47,317 bases of DNA from UBA12191 sp009937185 (GTDB lineage: Bacteria; Planctomycetota; UBA8108; UBA1146): NCBI GenBank assembly GCA_938075155.1, contig CALJGL010000039.1:1-47317 (forward strand), read 5' to 3'. The translations under genes and the position numbers were made by a program. How positions within the stretch are numbered: position 1 is the stretch's first letter; the number at the start of each line of letters is the position of its first letter. Positions 26,082-33,660 of this stretch are shown here, one piece after another. The notes under the pieces were generated by a model. That model ran no database searches. It saw only the letters and a list, made by a program, of their open reading frames with translations, and was not told where the DNA came from.

Positions 26082-28150
26082 TGCTCATCTCCATTTTCTT
26101 CCTCGCGCACGATGCGATATCGTTCGATTTTTTGGTCTAAAGTGGGACGCGAAACTCCCAGTAATCGGGCAGTCTGGCTTTTGTTCCAATTGTTCTGATC
26201 AAGAGTGGCAGAGATCACTTGTCCTTCGAGACTCTCCGTTGCCTCCGCCACCAATTCCCTTAACGTTCCCCGTAATGGTTCTCTCTGTTCTCCAGGCTTC
26301 TGGGACAAAACTGAGGTAGAAATTATCTCCGGTAATATGACATCTCCGGAAAGAGCCACCAGTCTATCCACCTCGTTCTCAAGTTGCCGTACATTCCCGG
26401 GCCAAGGGCTATGATAAAGGGCATATAGAGTTCTGGGATCGAGCATAGGACGATCTTTTCCCAGTCGAGAGCAGGACCTTTCGATGAAGAAATCTACCAA
26501 TAAAGGGATGTCTTCTCTACGGTCTCGCAGAGGTGGCAATTTCACGGTTAACACATTCAGCCGGTAAAACAAATCCTCGCGGAATCCTGCAGACCTCACT
26601 TGTTCATCAATATTTTGGTTCGTCGCAGAAACAATACGAACATTCACCTTTACCACATCGCTCGAACCGACGGGACGAATCACACCATCTTCAAGAACAC
26701 GGAGTAACTTCGCTTGAAGATCCTGACTCATGTCTCCGATTTCATCTAGGAAAAGAGTGCCCCCATCTGCCAACTCGAAGAGTCCCTTTTTATCCCGATG
26801 GGCTCCCGTAAAAGCACCTTTCGAATGGCCGAAGAATTCGCTTTCCAGAAGATTGGCAGGGATAGCAGCGCAATTTTGAGAAACAAAAGGAGCGCTAGAT
26901 CGATCAGATCCTTGATGGACAGCCTGAGCGATCAATTCTTTACCCGTTCCGCTCTCCCCGAGGATCAATACCGGCATATCAGTATGGATGACACGGTCGA
27001 GGAGTTCGAATACAGCCATCATCGCAGGAGAGCGAGTGACGATGCGATCATAGGAATGACGGAAATCAGGGCGAGCCCCTTTTTTCATCAGTTCGCGCGC
27101 TTGTTCCGGTTCAACCTCTCTAGCTAACAGTAATTCTTGTAGTTCCCTATTCAATTCCTCCACCTGCTGCCTCGCTGCGAGATGAGAATGTTGCTTTCTA
27201 CGCAACTCTTCAAACAAACGAGCATTCTCAATAAAGATGGAAGCTTGATCCGCAAGGAAACTGACAAACCTTAAAGTTCCAGGGTGGAATGTGTCTTTCT
27301 CGAATCGATTATCGAGATATATCGCACCGTGTACATTTCCCCGGATTCGTAATGGAACACATAAAACCGACTCTAAGCGAAGGTTCGCGATGGAAGCGGA
27401 CTCCTCGAATCGATCGTCCATACGAGCGTCACCCGTCAACACGGGTTCTCCCGAATCCAGAACACGGCGAGTGATGGACTGGCTGACTTGCAAATGTGCT
27501 CTTCGAATGACATCCCGATCGATATTACGCGACGCTGCGACAACGGGTTCACCATCGTCTTCAACAATAAGAAAACCTCGCTCAGCGCCGGAAATCTCAA
27601 TCACGTTCTGAAGGATGACGTCATACAATTCTTCAGTAATAAGAATCGAACAAAGATCTCGTGAGAGTTCTAGAAGTCTAAGGAAGATCTCTCGTTCTTC
27701 ATCTAACCTAGAAGCTTCATGACCTTTGTCGTCACTTTCGTCAGGCTCAAGGAAGTACTCTGTATTGAGAATAAGAGTATCTTCATGAGGAGAAGAGGGA
27801 GACACCTCTTCAGGAATCTTGTCGAAGAAGATTCGTGTTTTTCCGATTTCGATCATGTCGCCCGAAACCAATGGCTGACGACGAATCAAAATGCCGTTCA
27901 CCAGGGTCCCATTACGACTGCGGAGATCCTCGATATGCCAACGTCCCTGGAGCCGCTCCATTCGACAATGCTGACGTGAAGCTGATATATCAGCAATCTC
28001 AACGTCATTCTCACGAGATCGACCGAGATGGACCCCATCGGACGCCAGAGAGATCTCTCGATCTCCGGCGGCATCCCGAATAAATAGTTTTTTACCAACT
28101 CCGTCAGATTTGGCGGATCTGGCCTTTTGACCACGATCGGGGACGTCCAC
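26078..28150 (-). CDS. Sigma54-dependent activator with FHA and GAF sensory domains
   Basis: A 690-residue regulator, first gene of the pseudopilin operon. GTG start at 28150 with AAGGA seven bases upstream. FHA domain about 38-110 (LGRSRENDVEI, SRQH, SRNGTLVNG). GAF domain about 165-310 (..AERGFLIVEDDG.., ..LESVLCVPLRIRGNVHGAIYLDN). Coiled linker 312-350. AAA+ domain 370-600 with Walker A GESGTGKE (398-405), GAFTGA (445-450, the sigma54-contacting loop), Walker B GGTLFLDE (463-470) and a SATNQN sensor (508-513). C-terminal Fis-type helix-turn-helix about 645-680 (NNWNKSQTARLLGVSRPTLDQK). All catalytic motifs are intact, so it should be an active bacterial enhancer-binding protein. No receiver domain or kinase partner is in the window. 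Confidence 0.93.
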   Translation of the reverse strand: MDVPDRGQKARSAKSDGVGKKLFIRDAAGDREISLASDGVHLGRSRENDVEIADISASRQHCRMERLQGRWHIEDLRSRNGTLVNGILIRRQPLVSGDMIEIGKTRIFFDKIPEEVSPSSPHEDTLILNTEYFLEPDESDDKGHEASRLDEEREIFLRLLELSRDLCSILITEELYDVILQNVIEISGAERGFLIVEDDGEPVVAASRNIDRDVIRRAHLQVSQSITRRVLDSGEPVLTGDARMDDRFEESASIANLRLESVLCVPLRIRGNVHGAIYLDNRFEKDTFHPGTLRFVSFLADQASIFIENARLFEELRRKQHSHLAARQQVEELNRELQELLLAREVEPEQARELMKKGARPDFRHSYDRIVTRSPAMMAVFELLDRVIHTDMPVLILGESGTGKELIAQAVHQGSDRSSAPFVSQNCAAIPANLLESEFFGHSKGAFTGAHRDKKGLFELADGGTLFLDEIGDMSQDLQAKLLRVLEDGVIRPVGSSDVVKVNVRIVSATNQNIDEQVRSAGFREDLFYRLNVLTVKLPPLRDRREDIPLLVDFFIERSCSRLGKDRPMLDPRTLYALYHSPWPGNVRQLENEVDRLVALSGDVILPEIISTSVLSQKPGEQREPLRGTLRELVAEATESLEGQVISATLDQNNWNKSQTARLLGVSRPTLDQKIERYRIVREEENGDEQ

Positions 28151-28202
28151 GAGAATTTCCTTACCTAGAGGGATGAACGTGAGGGACGCCTGAATCGTCC
28201 CC

Positions 28203-28248
28203 GATATGGCCCTGTTGTAAAGAACATTTTACAGGGGGGTGCCATATC
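28203..28248. repeat. Extended inverted repeat upstream of the sigma54 activator gene
   Basis: Outer arms GATATGGC (28203-28210) and GCCATATC (28241-28248) are perfect complements. Inner arms TGTAAA (28216-28221) and TTTACA (28228-28233) extend the fold with a 6-nt loop and an asymmetric bulge of G residues. It lies 53-98 bases before the GTG start and about 60 bases past the dacB stop. No T-tract follows, so an operator or leader structure is more likely than a simple terminator. Confidence 0.6.
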
Positions 28249-28307
28249 CGGACATGATCGTCTAGATATATAGTGCCAGAGTCCCCGCGAGAGGGCTCAG
28301 CCGCGTG

Positions 28308-29852
28308 TTATTTTTGGATTAGGGAAAGACAGTCTTCCTGCCATTTCCGGGCCCTATAAACGATCCCAGGACGCCCATCGTACAGAAAAGCAAAGACAAC
28401 CGACTCTTCGTGCTGATCATCCTTCAGATAGCCAGCCAATCCCGAGGCATTCTTCAATGTTCCAGTTTTGGCATAAACTTTTCCTCGAAGTGGATTTGAC
28501 GTCATTCTTTTTTTAAGCGTTCCGTCAATGCCAGAAATCGGAAGAGCTGAAAAGAAGACTTCGGACCAGGGTTGCTGATCGACCCACCCTAAAAGTTCCA
28601 CGAGAAAATCGGTCGTCAGGCGATTCTTCTTCGAAAGGCCCGATCCATCCCTGCACACCACCGCGAATTCTCCGGGGATATTTTCAGCCACCCAATTTTG
28701 CAAAATGACCTGTGACGAAGCATGGTCACCTGTTCCACCAGATTCACGTCCCAAAACTCGAAACATCGATTCGGCATATAGATTTTGACTGTTCTTCAGC
28801 ATTACGGGCAACCGGGATGCCAGAGAGTGGTTCACTTCATCGATACGCGTCAGGTCAACCGTTACCGGATAGTCATTCCCCAACACTTTGATCCCAGAAT
28901 CCTGGAGTAACTGTGTGAAAATGGTACTAAAGTTCTTAGCGGGATCGGGCACTGATACATATTCAGTTCGAGCTTTCGCTGTCGTTAAGAATCGACCTGA
29001 GACAGTAATAGACCACGACGATCCCGGTCGAGCGATGTGATAAAGATGCTTTTTGGGATCGACACATATTTTAAGTTTATTTGACAACTGAGCCAATGGC
29101 TGGGAAGGCAGTATCGATACCGCCACTTTGCCATTCACGACGGGGCCGATTTGAACATCTAAGCAATTGTCATTGAGGTTCAAACTCCCTGAGGGCGCAT
29201 AATACCAACGAGCCAACTCATTCGTAGGCCAATCGGGATGAATCCCATCTCCGGCAAGATACCGATCATCTGCTAAAATTTTTCCATCGATTGAACTGAT
29301 TCCGAGATCGCGAAGAGAAGCGACCCAAGAACGGAGTTCCCAAAGAGGATCACCACTTTTTTCACGGCCACAAATCGCCGGGTCGCCACGTCCCTCAACA
29401 ATAAGGTTGCCAAACAACACGCCTTCCCGAATATCACCGGAACCTAAAAGACGAGTCACGAAATTATGATCGGGCCCCAACAAGTCCATCGCCGCGGCTG
29501 CGACCAATAACTTCATCGTCGAAGCCGGAGTACAAGGCTCCGCCGATCGATGAGAAACACTGCCATACCCGGGAACAATTAACGAAAAAGAAACTTCACT
29601 CGCTCTCAACTTATTCTTCTCCGCTAAAGCAATAAATTGAGCACGTAGATCTTTTTTGACCAACGACAGAGGACTTTGAACAACTTTTGATTCGAAGCCG
29701 AATGCCCACGAGGTCGAATACCCCAAACCACTAGCGAGAATGAACAGTGATACGAGAATCACCCTCAGGTTGAAAAGTATCGCTCTTTTTGGGACTCTCA
29801 GCACGATCGCCACAATTCCCTCTCTGTTTGTGTGAGAAGAGATTAGATCCAT
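28308..29852 (-). CDS. dacB: D-alanyl-D-alanine carboxypeptidase/endopeptidase, PBP4 type (peptidase S13)
   Basis: A periplasmic enzyme that trims or cuts D-Ala-containing peptidoglycan cross-links. Residues 29-50 form the signal sequence (LRVILVSLFILASGLGYSTSWA). Active-site motifs are STMK (111-114, nucleophile Ser111 and Lys114), a SxN-type motif at NSQNLYAESMFR, and KTGTL followed by NASGLAGYL near the C-terminus. The S13-typical inserted domain lies between the first two motifs, and the length (514) suits the family. The start at 29852 (ATG, next to an upstream in-frame TTG) lacks a clear ribosome-binding site, and a start nearer the signal core is possible. Divergent from the next gene. 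Confidence 0.9.
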   Translation of the reverse strand: MDLISSHTNREGIVAIVLRVPKRAILFNLRVILVSLFILASGLGYSTSWAFGFESKVVQSPLSLVKKDLRAQFIALAEKNKLRASEVSFSLIVPGYGSVSHRSAEPCTPASTMKLLVAAAAMDLLGPDHNFVTRLLGSGDIREGVLFGNLIVEGRGDPAICGREKSGDPLWELRSWVASLRDLGISSIDGKILADDRYLAGDGIHPDWPTNELARWYYAPSGSLNLNDNCLDVQIGPVVNGKVAVSILPSQPLAQLSNKLKICVDPKKHLYHIARPGSSWSITVSGRFLTTAKARTEYVSVPDPAKNFSTIFTQLLQDSGIKVLGNDYPVTVDLTRIDEVNHSLASRLPVMLKNSQNLYAESMFRVLGRESGGTGDHASSQVILQNWVAENIPGEFAVVCRDGSGLSKKNRLTTDFLVELLGWVDQQPWSEVFFSALPISGIDGTLKKRMTSNPLRGKVYAKTGTLKNASGLAGYLKDDQHEESVVFAFLYDGRPGIVYRARKWQEDCLSLIQK

Positions 29853-29870
29853 CAACGATCAAACGCAAGG

Positions 29871-29899
29871 TTGGCTCAGTCCTCATCCGCTCTTACTAT
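29871..29899 (+). promoter_or_regulatory. Candidate sigma70 promoter for the unknown Cys/His-cluster gene
   Basis: TTGGCT (29871-29876), 17-bp spacer, TACTAT (29894-29899). The predicted start near 29906 would leave an untranslated leader of only about 12 bases, beginning at the ribosome-binding site TAAGGA. Confidence 0.4.
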
Positions 29900-29917
29900 T
29901 TCAGTAAGGAAATTTCG

Positions 29918-31162
29918 ATGTCAAAACCCAATAAAAACAGACCCAAGAAGCCAGAACATCGTTCAAGAGCTGCTGAGGAGATTCACAAAAGAATCCAAGG
30001 GCTCGTCAGATCGCTACTTCAACTGAGAGGTAGTGAAGCGATGGGTGGTCTTCCCGATGAGATTGAAGTGAACCTTCGATTCCCCATCCATCTCAGTCAA
30101 AATATCCACAAAAACTCCCGAGCTTTTGCCCGATCGCTCGTTCAGCAAGTTGAAGCACTACGAATAGAGGGCGAAACGGAGTTATATGGTCATCGGTCAG
30201 GCCATGCTCATTGTTACTGGTGCCATCAACCGAGTTGCGAGCACTCGACCCCAGAAGACGGGCACTCAATTTTTTCAGGTTGGTCCCCTACAGGAATTCC
30301 CGTCTGGAAAAACATTACCACCTTCTTACTCTCCGAAGAGCCTGAACTTCTCGATCATTTGCATGGGGATCAATTAAAACCGATGGCCGTTGTCGTTTCG
30401 GGAGATGCCTTACTCGGTGATGTCCTTCAAGAATATATTGAAGGGACAACCTTCGCTCATCCCGTGGGGTGTCTCCTCGCTGGAGGATTCCCGCTACTTC
30501 GGGGAGACCGCGAAATGGACCATCTGGCCATCACAGCAATGTTGTTAGAAACCATGACGGCGAGAGGCATACCCAAGTACCGTTGGAATTTCATTTCCAC
30601 TCCACCCGCTCCACTTCATCTCCCCACCATGTTGGGACAAGAAGAGAACACTCCCTTAGCACGATGGATTTCTGCTATTCGTTCCATGCTAATTGGGGCA
30701 CAAGAGGCCATTGAATCCCGAGCAAGAGAGGGAAAACGCATGCCTCTCAAAGAATCCAGAAAACTAGTCTTGTCAGTCATGAACGAGGCACAGTCCCTGC
30801 TAGGGACGCTCCAAAGACGTCACGATCGAAGAACGAGGCATGCCGACATGCGAGTGGCAGACCCCGACAGGCCCACGTCTGCTGCAAGCTCAGACGTTCT
30901 CGCCAGTAAACGCGGAGATACGCTCGTCGACCGACGAGAATCGACGATTATCGTTCGCGGTCCCCATGGCAGAATTCATGTCTTTACCCGAAATGGAATT
31001 CATGTAACAAGCGTCAGATATAGTCCCGAAGCCATACTCAACCGAATACAAAGAAGACGATGGACTCCGATTGAAGATCACGATTTCATGACCTTCAAAG
31101 AAGAGATCATGAGACGCTGGAACGCTCCTGGATCTGCACAAGATAAAGAGGAATCATCTTAA
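29918..31162 (+). CDS. Unknown protein with a Cys/His cluster
   Basis: A 414-residue, apparently cytoplasmic protein that I do not recognise. The ATG at 29918 has TAAGGA eight bases upstream; the frame extends upstream without a better start. Visible parts are a basic N-terminus (KNRPKKPEHRSR) and a helical region. A compact Cys/His cluster lies at 96-109: H96, H98, C99, C102, H103, C107, H109 (spacing C-x2-C-x4-C-x-H), which looks like a zinc or other metal site. A hydrophobic middle (155-215) follows, then a charged helical segment (260-310) and a C-terminal strand block with HVFTRNGIHVTSV. No signal peptide. Its stop overlaps the dipeptidase stop in TTAA (31159-31162). Function unknown. 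Confidence 0.8.
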   Translation: MSKPNKNRPKKPEHRSRAAEEIHKRIQGLVRSLLQLRGSEAMGGLPDEIEVNLRFPIHLSQNIHKNSRAFARSLVQQVEALRIEGETELYGHRSGHAHCYWCHQPSCEHSTPEDGHSIFSGWSPTGIPVWKNITTFLLSEEPELLDHLHGDQLKPMAVVVSGDALLGDVLQEYIEGTTFAHPVGCLLAGGFPLLRGDREMDHLAITAMLLETMTARGIPKYRWNFISTPPAPLHLPTMLGQEENTPLARWISAIRSMLIGAQEAIESRAREGKRMPLKESRKLVLSVMNEAQSLLGTLQRRHDRRTRHADMRVADPDRPTSAASSDVLASKRGDTLVDRRESTIIVRGPHGRIHVFTRNGIHVTSVRYSPEAILNRIQRRRWTPIEDHDFMTFKEEIMRRWNAPGSAQDKEESS

Positions 31163-32091
31163 GAGGTGGGCATTGCCCATTTACGCCAGAAACTCATAAA
31201 GTTGTTTCCAAGAACGCGAAGACCACGACCCTCTTCAGAAGCTTCGAGAAATTCATAAAGCTGATCTAAATCGCGATAATCTCGAAATCCAGTCATCGCA
31301 TCATCGATGCCGTCCAAATCAGTACCTAAGCAAACAGAATCTTTGCCGAGAACTTGCTCCAACTCTTCAACATGATTTAAAAATGTCGACATATCATGAT
31401 CGCCTCCTAAAAAAGGAGGATAAATATTCACGCCTACAACAGCCTCAACGTTGGCCAAGGCAGACAACATTTCGGGATCAAGATTCCGAGGACAGTCATG
31501 AATATTTTTAGAGTTGGAATGCGTCGCCAATACGGGGACCTCTAACTGGCACAGCTCCAGAACCCCCTGAGGGTTTAGATGAGACACGTCTATCGCCCAG
31601 CCTAATTTGGCAGCCTCTTTCACAACAGTAACCCCTAATGGCGTTAAGCCTTCACCAGTATCCTGCAGACAACCCTGAGCCAGATTGTTGGCTCCATTCC
31701 AAACAAGCCCCAACACCCGCACACCCTGCTCATGCAAGACATGTAAACGTTCGACACGACCTTCGAGAACTATTCCATTTTCAATAGTTGTCAGGAGTCC
31801 AGTCGTTCCAGCGGGCAATGCGTCGACTTGATCAGGATGAGTCACGATGCGAAATGGCTGATGTTCATCGGTATGGAGACGATTTCGTTCTTCCAACAAT
31901 TTCAAACAATGTCCCCAAGGGTCAGGATGGCCATCCCTTGTAAAAATAGCAGACCCTATTAACGACATTTTAGAAAGTTGACACTTATGGGCATCCACGT
32001 GGAAATCTGGCCTTTGAGGTGTTAAGGCTCCCCCATGCTCCGCCAGCCGAGAGAGTGTATCGACGTGAAGATCGACTCTATACTTATTCAT
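31159..32091 (-). CDS. Membrane dipeptidase family (peptidase M19) protein
   Basis: A 310-residue TIM-barrel zinc peptidase-like protein. Motifs are DLHVDTL near the N-terminus (His9 and Asp11 as first metal ligands), LTTIENG (the bridging Glu), VWNGANN, AIDVSHLN and ATHSNSKNI (the two later His ligands), and LGTDLDGID (catalytic Asp region). All expected metal ligands appear present. It likely hydrolyses dipeptides, including D-amino-acid ones, but lacks a signal peptide and so acts in the cytoplasm. The start at 32091 overlaps the amidohydrolase stop as ATGA with GGTGAG upstream; a GTG two codons earlier is an alternative. Confidence 0.88.
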   Translation of the reverse strand: MNKYRVDLHVDTLSRLAEHGGALTPQRPDFHVDAHKCQLSKMSLIGSAIFTRDGHPDPWGHCLKLLEERNRLHTDEHQPFRIVTHPDQVDALPAGTTGLLTTIENGIVLEGRVERLHVLHEQGVRVLGLVWNGANNLAQGCLQDTGEGLTPLGVTVVKEAAKLGWAIDVSHLNPQGVLELCQLEVPVLATHSNSKNIHDCPRNLDPEMLSALANVEAVVGVNIYPPFLGGDHDMSTFLNHVEELEQVLGKDSVCLGTDLDGIDDAMTGFRDYRDLDQLYEFLEASEEGRGLRVLGNNFMSFWRKWAMPTS

Positions 32092-33590
32092 TCGCACTCA
32101 CCTTTGCTCCAACGCAATACTCCACGAGTATATACCTGAGACAATCCTGAATTTTCAAGGCACGTCACCACTTCCGGATTGCGATCCAATATCTGAAAGT
32201 CTGCCGAAGATCCTGGATCGAGAGTGCCATATCCTTCTGGAAGATAATTGGCTTCTGCAGCTCCTGCTGTTTTTGAGTGAAACGCCTCCCTGAATTGAAC
32301 CCTTTGATTCGGGCCTTCAGCCTTTTCATTCCCATTTCTATCCATGCGGTTTACCGCGGCATTGATATCCGCCCAAGGATCTAAAGATTCAACAGGAGCG
32401 TCCGTTCCCGTGATGACCGGAATGCTCTCATCGAGGAGTTCTCGAAAAGGAATGGCATGATCCGATCGAAGTCCCCAACGAGAACGCAGCCATTGACGAT
32501 CTTCGTAAAGATGGCATGGCTGCAATGATGCCACTGCACCTGAAGATCGAATCAGCGGAATATCAGCAGGATCCAATAATTGTAAGTGCTCAATACGATC
32601 GGAAATATCGACAGATTCTCTTTGGGATTTCGCTACTGAGATAGCACGCGATGCTTCTGCAACAGCAGCGTCACCAATCGCATGAATTGCTAATCCCCAG
32701 CCTGCGGTCCCTGCGGCGATGGCCGTCTGGGTTAGGGACTCACCTGATCTCCGAACGACTCCAGTGTTTCCCGAATCATCAGAATAATCAGACTTCATCC
32801 ACGCAGTCCTAGATCCCAATGTCCCATCCAGGAATATTTTTATCCAACGGGCAGCGAAGTCGTCATTACGGCTCCCCCATGGTTTTGGAATCTCATCCTT
32901 ACAGGACTCAATAAATTCTTCTTCAGGAACACCATGACGAACATAAACACCAAAGTCCCCCGGTGAAGTCTCCTTCAATGCCTTGATAGATTCGCCTCTA
33001 TCAAATGTCGTGGCTGCTGAGATACCATTCCTCAACAACCTCTGACAAGCTCCAGGAACATCTTGTGCCGGATCCGGTTTAATAACGTTCCAAGCTTTTT
33101 CAGCCTCGAGCTCCACTAGGATTCCCGAGTGTTCACCAGCGTTGAATCCCGAGAGCTCAAGTACAGCGGAAGAAACAACAACTCGGTGAAAGTCCGCATT
33201 CCAAAGCAGTACGGGTCGCCCATTCCCATACTTATCCAAAAATCTCCTCGGATCGGGACCGAGAGTTTCCGGGAAAGGATCTCGCCAACCATGTCCAATG
33301 ATGGTCTCGGACAAACTCTCCGATAAGATCTGCTCAAGTTGAGTACTTATTAAATTTTTGACCTGAATCTGTCGGTGATACTGCTCGGTATAGAGAAGAT
33401 GTAAGTGACTATCAACAAAAGTGGAACATATCCAATGCCCATTCATATCGTGAACGATGTCGCCCTGAGAAAGGGCAACAGACCCAGAAGGATACCAACC
33501 CTGGACAAGCCCATTCGAAATGAAGAGGTCTTGAGGTTCACCTGAGGAACATGGATACCTCAGAACATTAGTAAATACACTTCGAGTCAT
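32088..33590 (-). CDS. Amidohydrolase family 3 (YtcJ-like) metal-dependent hydrolase
   Basis: The start at 33590 is set by GGAG seven bases upstream; the longer frame runs back into the pnp gene in another reading frame. The 500-residue protein has a composite beta-sandwich plus TIM barrel: DSHLHLLY (metal-binding HxH after a strand), a lysine-less middle with 'IKIFLDGTLGSRTAWMKSDYSD', 'GWGLAIHAIGDAAVAEA', 'RIEHLQLLDP', 'VASLQPCHLYEDRQWL', 'ITGTDAPVESLDPW' and a final 'GSSADFQILDRNP'. These are characteristic of the Amidohydro_3 group. Substrate unknown; YtcJ-like enzymes act on varied amides and formamides. Co-transcribed and coupled with the M19 peptidase. Confidence 0.88.
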   Translation of the reverse strand: MTRSVFTNVLRYPCSSGEPQDLFISNGLVQGWYPSGSVALSQGDIVHDMNGHWICSTFVDSHLHLLYTEQYHRQIQVKNLISTQLEQILSESLSETIIGHGWRDPFPETLGPDPRRFLDKYGNGRPVLLWNADFHRVVVSSAVLELSGFNAGEHSGILVELEAEKAWNVIKPDPAQDVPGACQRLLRNGISAATTFDRGESIKALKETSPGDFGVYVRHGVPEEEFIESCKDEIPKPWGSRNDDFAARWIKIFLDGTLGSRTAWMKSDYSDDSGNTGVVRRSGESLTQTAIAAGTAGWGLAIHAIGDAAVAEASRAISVAKSQRESVDISDRIEHLQLLDPADIPLIRSSGAVASLQPCHLYEDRQWLRSRWGLRSDHAIPFRELLDESIPVITGTDAPVESLDPWADINAAVNRMDRNGNEKAEGPNQRVQFREAFHSKTAGAAEANYLPEGYGTLDPGSSADFQILDRNPEVVTCLENSGLSQVYTRGVLRWSKGECE

Positions 33591-33604
33591 TTGACAGCTC
33601 CACG

Positions 33605-33636
33605 AAAAAAGGGGCAACCCCGTAAGGATTGCCCCT
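33605..33636 (-). terminator. Intrinsic terminator after pnp
   Basis: On the minus strand an 8-bp stem AGGGGCAA/TTGCCCCT (arms 33629-33636 and 33610-33617) with an 11-nt loop is followed directly by TTTTTT. It begins 25 bases after the pnp stop and ends 14 bases before the amidohydrolase ATG. Confidence 0.85.
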
Positions 33637-33660
33637 CTAGACTCTAAAAGCAAATTGTGA

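Noticed and set aside
28227..28248. Possible sigma54 (-24/-12) promoter on the minus strand (TGGCAC then TGTAA)
   Set aside because: The -24 box fits but the -12 box lacks the conserved GC (TTGCA), so it is too weak to claim.
28277..28303. Weak hairpin downstream of dacB as a terminator
   Set aside because: Only six pairs including a G-T, with no T-tract on the minus strand.
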